Shown one piece after another: positions 60,015 through 64,000 of a stretch of DNA of 64,000 bases. The stretch is from Hafnia alvei. Lineage in GTDB: Bacteria; Pseudomonadota; Gammaproteobacteria; Enterobacterales; Enterobacteriaceae. The first letter of the stretch is position 1; each line of letters starts with the position of its first letter. The translations under genes were made by a program, and so were the position numbers. Under the pieces are notes generated by a model. That model saw only the letters and a program-made list of their open reading frames with translations, ran no database searches and was not told the origin of the DNA. The stretch is taken from the NCBI RefSeq assembly GCF_964063325.1, contig NZ_OZ061315.1:1984001-2048000 (forward strand), given 5' to 3'.

Positions 60015-61064
60015 ATGAAAAAGAAGCCAGATCGTAATTTGCATCATCTTTTTTCGGGGGATATCGACCCTGTAAACAGTAAACCGCTGGTTGAGCGTGA
60101 AAATGTTCATCAGCGCGAGTCGCAAGATGTGTATGAACACGCCTGTACCATCACGGCATGGCAGCAACTTTATGATCAGCTCCGCCCCGGCAAGTTTAAA
60201 GGCGAACTCACCGAAATCTTGTTCGACGGCGTGCAGATTTTCCGCGAGTACACCAACCTGACGCTGCGTCAATCTTGCATGGTGTGGCCGAATGCGTTCT
60301 GGTTTGGCATTCCTGATGTGCGCGGTGAGCACGGTTTTATCGGCTCACAGCCGTTGGATTCGCAAGAAATTGCGGTACGTCCTGGAGGTAAAGAGTTTGA
60401 GCTTAGTACGCCAGATGATTACACCATTCTTGGCGTGGTGGTTTCGTACGATGTGTTGTTTAGCCACGCCTCGTCGCTCATCGATCCCGACCGATTATTG
60501 CAACTGCTTAACAATAACCCCGCGCTCGAAGTCAATGCGTATCAAAAAGAAGCGCTGTGGTATTTCATTAATCAGGCGTTATCGCACGGCAGCGTTGATC
60601 CTGAATCGATGCAGCAGGCAAACGTGCGTAAGGTGTTATGCCACAACCTACTTACTGCGATGACCCACTTACTGGAAGGCGCACAGCCAGTTTCAACTCG
60701 CCAAGTTTATAGCCGAATTAACTACCAGCACTTAGTTTCACAGGCGCGGGAATATTTGCTGAGCCAAACGTCTGAACCGGTGACGGTGCTCGATTTATGC
60801 CGTGAATTACACGTCAGCCGCCGAACGCTGCAAAACGGATTTCATCAGGTGCTGGGCATTGGGCCGAATGCATGGCTAAAAGCACTGCGCCTGAACGCGG
60901 TACGCCGCGAACTGGTCAGCCCATATTCTGAGTGCCATACCGTGAAGGATGCCGCCATGCAGTGGGGTTTTTGGCATTTAAGCCAGTTTGCTACTGACTA
61001 TCAGCGCCTGTTTAACGAGAAGCCTTCGGCTTCGTTAGCGGCGCGTGGGGCGAGGTTTATTTAG
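60015..61064 (+). CDS. eutR: EutR, AraC-family activator of the eut operon
   Basis: 349 aa with GAGGAG upstream of the ATG. The C-terminal AraC helix-turn-helix pair spans about 250-345 (TVLDLCRELHVSRRTLQNGFHQVLGIGPNAWLKALRLNAVRREL). EutR in Salmonella senses ethanolamine together with adenosylcobalamin and activates eutS transcription and its own expression from the operon. It is the last gene, followed by a clear terminator. Confidence 0.95.
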   Translation: MKKKPDRNLHHLFSGDIDPVNSKPLVERENVHQRESQDVYEHACTITAWQQLYDQLRPGKFKGELTEILFDGVQIFREYTNLTLRQSCMVWPNAFWFGIPDVRGEHGFIGSQPLDSQEIAVRPGGKEFELSTPDDYTILGVVVSYDVLFSHASSLIDPDRLLQLLNNNPALEVNAYQKEALWYFINQALSHGSVDPESMQQANVRKVLCHNLLTAMTHLLEGAQPVSTRQVYSRINYQHLVSQAREYLLSQTSEPVTVLDLCRELHVSRRTLQNGFHQVLGIGPNAWLKALRLNAVRRELVSPYSECHTVKDAAMQWGFWHLSQFATDYQRLFNEKPSASLAARGARFI

Positions 61065-61085
61065 GTCTTAAAGCATTTATATAAC

Positions 61086-61120
61086 AATCAGTACAGCATT
61101 ATTATTTCGCTGTACTGATT
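61086..61120 (+). terminator. Terminator of the eut operon
   Basis: AATCAGTACAGC (61086-61097) pairs with GCTGTACTGATT (61109-61120), a perfect 12-bp stem with an 11-nt loop, followed by TTGAGG. It lies 22 bp after the eutR stop and just before the convergent gene ends. Confidence 0.85.
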
Positions 61121-61127
61121 TTGAGGG

Positions 61128-62450
61128 CTACGCATTCTTTAATTGGGATTTAAAAACGGCGAGCTGATACGGGCAATCACTACCATTTCCAGTAGCTTCA
61201 GGAAGAAGCCAAGGCGATTTTGTGCAATTTATGTGATCATTAATCTTATCTTTGAGAAGACAAAATGAGTACATAGGACATTCAGAATTAAAGGTTGGCT
61301 CGTTTGTTATGGTGTCTCCGTTATAGTGCAACATCGTATAATGTGTACTAGCTTGCAGGATTTGCCATCCTTGAGAATTTTTAAATGTAGCATTATCTTC
61401 ACCAATAATAAAATTGCTATCACCTTCAAATTCATTATTTACACAAACAATGCATCCTCCTGAACTTTCAATAAGTTCTCTTAGCTTTTCCTTATGGTTT
61501 CTTTTATTAATGCTTTCTATAAAATCCAATTCAGGATAGTTTTTTATCTTTCGATTTTGAATGTTTTTCTTAATGGTTTTGAATAATGATTTTATAAAAT
61601 TGCCATGAATAGGATCATCGTAAGGAAATCCAGTTTGGATCTGAGCTACGATTCTATCTACCCACTCCTCCTGCTGAGAAATCAATGAGATAAAGTTATT
61701 ATTTAAAATATTATCGATGTTAGATTTATTTTTGATGTTTTGCAATATATACAAAAAAGCAGCGTGTGGGGCGATATGCTGAGTACAGACCAGTATTAAT
61801 TTAATAAATTGTGTTTCATCTAAAAATTCTGCATAGTGATTTTTAAGCGATTGTCCAAATTTATAAGGTATAGACGCTATACCATCATCAGGGTTTTTCA
61901 TTCCTATTTTTAATCTATAAGCCTTTTCTAGTTCGTATGCCGCGCTCTCCAAAAAATCAGACAGTCCAAATTGAAGGTTATATTTATTTCCATCAATATA
62001 ACCTTCAAATATTACAGGCTTAAGCAGTTTCTCAAGTCTAGCGACATCAGACTCGTTATCGTTGGATGCAGATAATGTAATCTCTGGCAGTTGTTTGAAA
62101 GTAATATTTTTTTTACCACTATACTGATTTTTTGTTTTGAAAAAGAATTTTAAATTCCCATGAGCATATAATGCTCTGTCACGAGATTCTAAATCACTAT
62201 TTTTATCAACGAAGTTTCTTGTGTTATGCCAAATTGATATGAGCGAATCACAGTGCCAAAGGCCTGAGGCACACGAGATGTTTTGCAAATGGTGAATGTA
62301 CTCATGAAAAAGCACGGCAGTTTCTTCATCACTAAAACAATCTAGCGTTTTTTCAGTATCTAATTGAGTAGTATGTAGTTTCTTAATAAACAGTCTAAAG
62401 TAAAACTTATTGTATGAGCCAGCGGTTTCTGAAAAATAAATATTTTCCAT
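61128..62450 (-). CDS. Orphan HExxH protein, putative zinc metallopeptidase
   Basis: 440 aa, from a markedly AT-rich gene unlike its neighbours. It has the zinc motif HEYIH (49-53) in a helix-like context, and E168/E173 in FLESAAYELEKAY is a possible third-ligand region, as in gluzincins. The C-terminal part has a cysteine pattern, C391-x5-C397-x11-C409-x16-C426, and an earlier CIVC pair (333/336). No signal peptide or membrane helix is visible, so it is probably cytosolic. I do not recognise the family; a protease, an effector or part of a small defence module is possible. It stands alone between eutR and ychF. Confidence 0.6.
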   Translation of the reverse strand: MENIYFSETAGSYNKFYFRLFIKKLHTTQLDTEKTLDCFSDEETAVLFHEYIHHLQNISCASGLWHCDSLISIWHNTRNFVDKNSDLESRDRALYAHGNLKFFFKTKNQYSGKKNITFKQLPEITLSASNDNESDVARLEKLLKPVIFEGYIDGNKYNLQFGLSDFLESAAYELEKAYRLKIGMKNPDDGIASIPYKFGQSLKNHYAEFLDETQFIKLILVCTQHIAPHAAFLYILQNIKNKSNIDNILNNNFISLISQQEEWVDRIVAQIQTGFPYDDPIHGNFIKSLFKTIKKNIQNRKIKNYPELDFIESINKRNHKEKLRELIESSGGCIVCVNNEFEGDSNFIIGEDNATFKNSQGWQILQASTHYTMLHYNGDTITNEPTFNSECPMYSFCLLKDKINDHINCTKSPWLLPEATGNGSDCPYQLAVFKSQLKNA

Positions 62451-62704
62451 GATAATTATCCTTGCTTATTATTCTCTGTGTAGTTCCAAAGATTGAATGG
62501 TTAGACCATTATAATAATCGATGCTAATAATGAATAGTAAAAATTTCACGTATATTATATTGGCATAAGAAAATAAATACTAAAGTTGGAATGTAATTTT
62601 ATCCTATATGAGCAATACATCATGTGAAATATATTTCATCGCTGCGTTAGATGTGAGTTCAGTAGTCACAATGCTCCGATTCGAGAAATTAGATGGTCAA
62701 AACA
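62451..62704. other. AT-rich gap upstream of the HExxH gene
   Basis: About 250 bp, strongly AT-rich, holding the promoter of the HExxH gene. No ORF or named element is visible; the ychF terminator lies just to its right. Confidence 0.4.
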
Positions 62705-62730
62705 AAAATCCACGCCGAAGCGTGGATTTT
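62705..62730 (-). terminator. ychF terminator
   Basis: AAAATCCACGC (62705-62715) pairs with GCGTGGATTTT (62720-62730), an 11-bp stem with a CGAA loop. On the minus strand it is followed by TGTTTTG and preceded by an A-run, making it bidirectional. Confidence 0.9.
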
Positions 62731-62759
62731 TTTAGCTAGCAAGAGCAAGAAGGGGCGAT

Positions 62760-63851
62760 TTAGACGTTGAACAAGAAGTTCATCACATCGCCATCTTTAA
62801 CGATGTAGTCTTTACCTTCTGAACGCATTTTACCGGCTTCTTTCGCGCCTTGTTCACCCTTGTAGGTGATGAAGTCGTCGAATGCGATGGTTTGAGCGCG
62901 GATAAAGCCTTTTTCGAAGTCGGTGTGGATTTTACCGGCAGCCTGTGGTGCGGTAGCGCCAACAGGAATGGTCCATGCGCGCACTTCTTTCACGCCAGCG
63001 GTGAAGTAGGTTTGCAGATTCAGCAGTTCGTAACCAGCGCGAATAACGCGGTTCAGACCGGGTTCTTCCAAGCCGAGTTCAGCCATGAATTCGTCACGGT
63101 CGGCATCGTCAAGCTCAGCGATATCAGATTCAACCGCAGCACACACGGCAACGACTACAGAACCTTCTTTTGCAGCAATTTCGCGTACGATATCCAAATA
63201 CGGGTTATTTTCAAAACCGTCTTCGTTGACGTTAGCGATGTACATGGTTGGTTTCAGCGTCAGGAAGCTCAGGTAGCGGATGGCAGCCTTGTCTTCATCG
63301 GTTAAATCCAGCGCACGCAGCATGCCTGCATTTTCCAGCTGTGGCAGGCATTTCTCTAGCGCAGCCAGTTCAGCTTTTGCATCTTTATCACCGCCTTTGG
63401 CTTTCTTCTGCACGCGATGCATGGCACGTTCGCAGGTGTCTAAGTCAGACAGCGCCAGTTCAGTGTTGATAACGTCGATATCGTCAGCAGGATCAACTTT
63501 GTTGTTCACGTGAATGATGTTGTCGTTTTCGAAACAACGAACAACGTGGCCGATCGCTTCGGTTTCACGGATGTTGGTCAGGAACTGGTTGCCCAAGCCT
63601 TCGCCCTTAGAGGCACCTTTTACCAAACCTGCGATATCAACGAATTCCATGGTGGTTGGCAGGATGCGCTGTGGTTTTACGATCTCAGCCAGTTTGTCCA
63701 GACGCGGATCAGGCATAGGAACGACGCCGGTGTTCGGTTCAATGGTACAGAACGGGAAGTTCGCCGCTTCGATACCCGCTTTGGTCAGCGCATTGAACAG
63801 AGTGGATTTACCCACGTTTGGTAGGCCCACAATACCGCATTTGAATCCCAT
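62760..63851 (-). CDS. ychF: YchF (EngD/OLA1), ribosome-associated ATPase
   Basis: 363 aa, universal Obg-family P-loop protein. G1 is GLPNVGKSTLFNAL (about 8-21), G3 is DIAGLVKGAS, and the base-specificity motif is NVNE instead of NKxD, which explains its ATP preference. The C-terminal TGS domain includes GEQGAKEAGKMRSEGKDYIVKDGDVMNFLFNV. It binds the ribosome and affects translation initiation and stress responses. In E. coli it follows pth; the window ends before that can be checked. Confidence 0.96.
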   Translation of the reverse strand: MGFKCGIVGLPNVGKSTLFNALTKAGIEAANFPFCTIEPNTGVVPMPDPRLDKLAEIVKPQRILPTTMEFVDIAGLVKGASKGEGLGNQFLTNIRETEAIGHVVRCFENDNIIHVNNKVDPADDIDVINTELALSDLDTCERAMHRVQKKAKGGDKDAKAELAALEKCLPQLENAGMLRALDLTDEDKAAIRYLSFLTLKPTMYIANVNEDGFENNPYLDIVREIAAKEGSVVVAVCAAVESDIAELDDADRDEFMAELGLEEPGLNRVIRAGYELLNLQTYFTAGVKEVRAWTIPVGATAPQAAGKIHTDFEKGFIRAQTIAFDDFITYKGEQGAKEAGKMRSEGKDYIVKDGDVMNFLFNV

Positions 63852-64000
63852 GTGTTATCACCTTAACTTATTGAATATCAACAACTAAATGATAGTATGT
63901 CGAAGAAATTGGAAATTATCCGCCAATTATACACGCAAAGTACCTTTTTCTCGAATCATCCATCGGGAAAGGGCGCGCGTATATCATCAGCGTGGCGTAG

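Noticed and set aside
1..64000. Prophage, insertion sequences, integrons, CRISPR arrays or tRNA genes
   Set aside because: I saw no integrase, transposase or cas gene, no terminal repeats, no regularly spaced repeats and no cloverleaf sequence.

Overview
The window is a chromosomal segment of an enterobacterium, most likely Hafnia or a close relative (Hafniaceae). The pointers are a periplasmic phytase of the Hafnia alvei type, an enteric-type 17-gene eut set, and enterobacterial ChaA, PhoH, YchF, YgbA and a CheZ C-terminus. This assignment rests on remembered protein similarity and moderate base composition, not on a database search. I see no rRNA, tRNA, CRISPR array, insertion sequence or prophage.

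Layout. 1-13.3 kb is housekeeping and stress genes: the end of cheZ, nsrR, phoH behind a Pho box, a DMT permease, a GNAT/DUF1778 toxin-antitoxin pair, chaA, two DedA proteins flanking ygbA, a divergent MFS exporter/TetR pair, a short MgtE-type Mg2+ transporter preceded by an M-box (Mg2+ riboswitch), a lipoprotein and two aldo-keto reductases. 13.6-41.6 kb is a surface-adhesion island: a LysR regulator, a classical chaperone-usher fimbrial operon (minus strand), a membrane-anchored winged-helix regulator, a complete tad/flp type IVc pilus operon, a CS1/CFA-like (alternate chaperone-usher) operon and a LuxR-type regulator. 41.7-43.6 kb holds a lipoprotein and the phytase. 44.0-61.1 kb is an ethanolamine-utilisation microcompartment operon in the enteric order eutSPQTDMNEJGHABCLK, then pduS-like and pduT-like genes, then eutR. 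The window ends with an orphan AT-rich HExxH protein and ychF.

How the genes work together. In the eut operon, EutBC cleaves ethanolamine using adenosylcobalamin made by EutT and maintained by EutA. EutE, EutD, EutG, EutP and EutQ process acetaldehyde inside a shell built from EutS, M, N, L and K. The added PduS-like flavo/iron-sulfur protein and PduT-like trimeric shell protein (which keeps its cluster-binding Cys) suggest an imported redox and cobalamin-reduction module, and EutT itself lacks one Cys of its metal motif. The three pilus operons each carry an inverted repeat just after the abundant structural subunit, and so does eutM inside the eut operon, which suggests a recurring way to set subunit stoichiometry.

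Most interesting points: the pduST insertion in the eut operon, the M-box with a possible ribosome-binding-site switch in front of a short mgtE, the post-subunit hairpins, a 15-bp inverted repeat in the 1-kb fimbrial/tad regulatory gap, the membrane-anchored regulator between two pilus operons, and the orphan HExxH protein.
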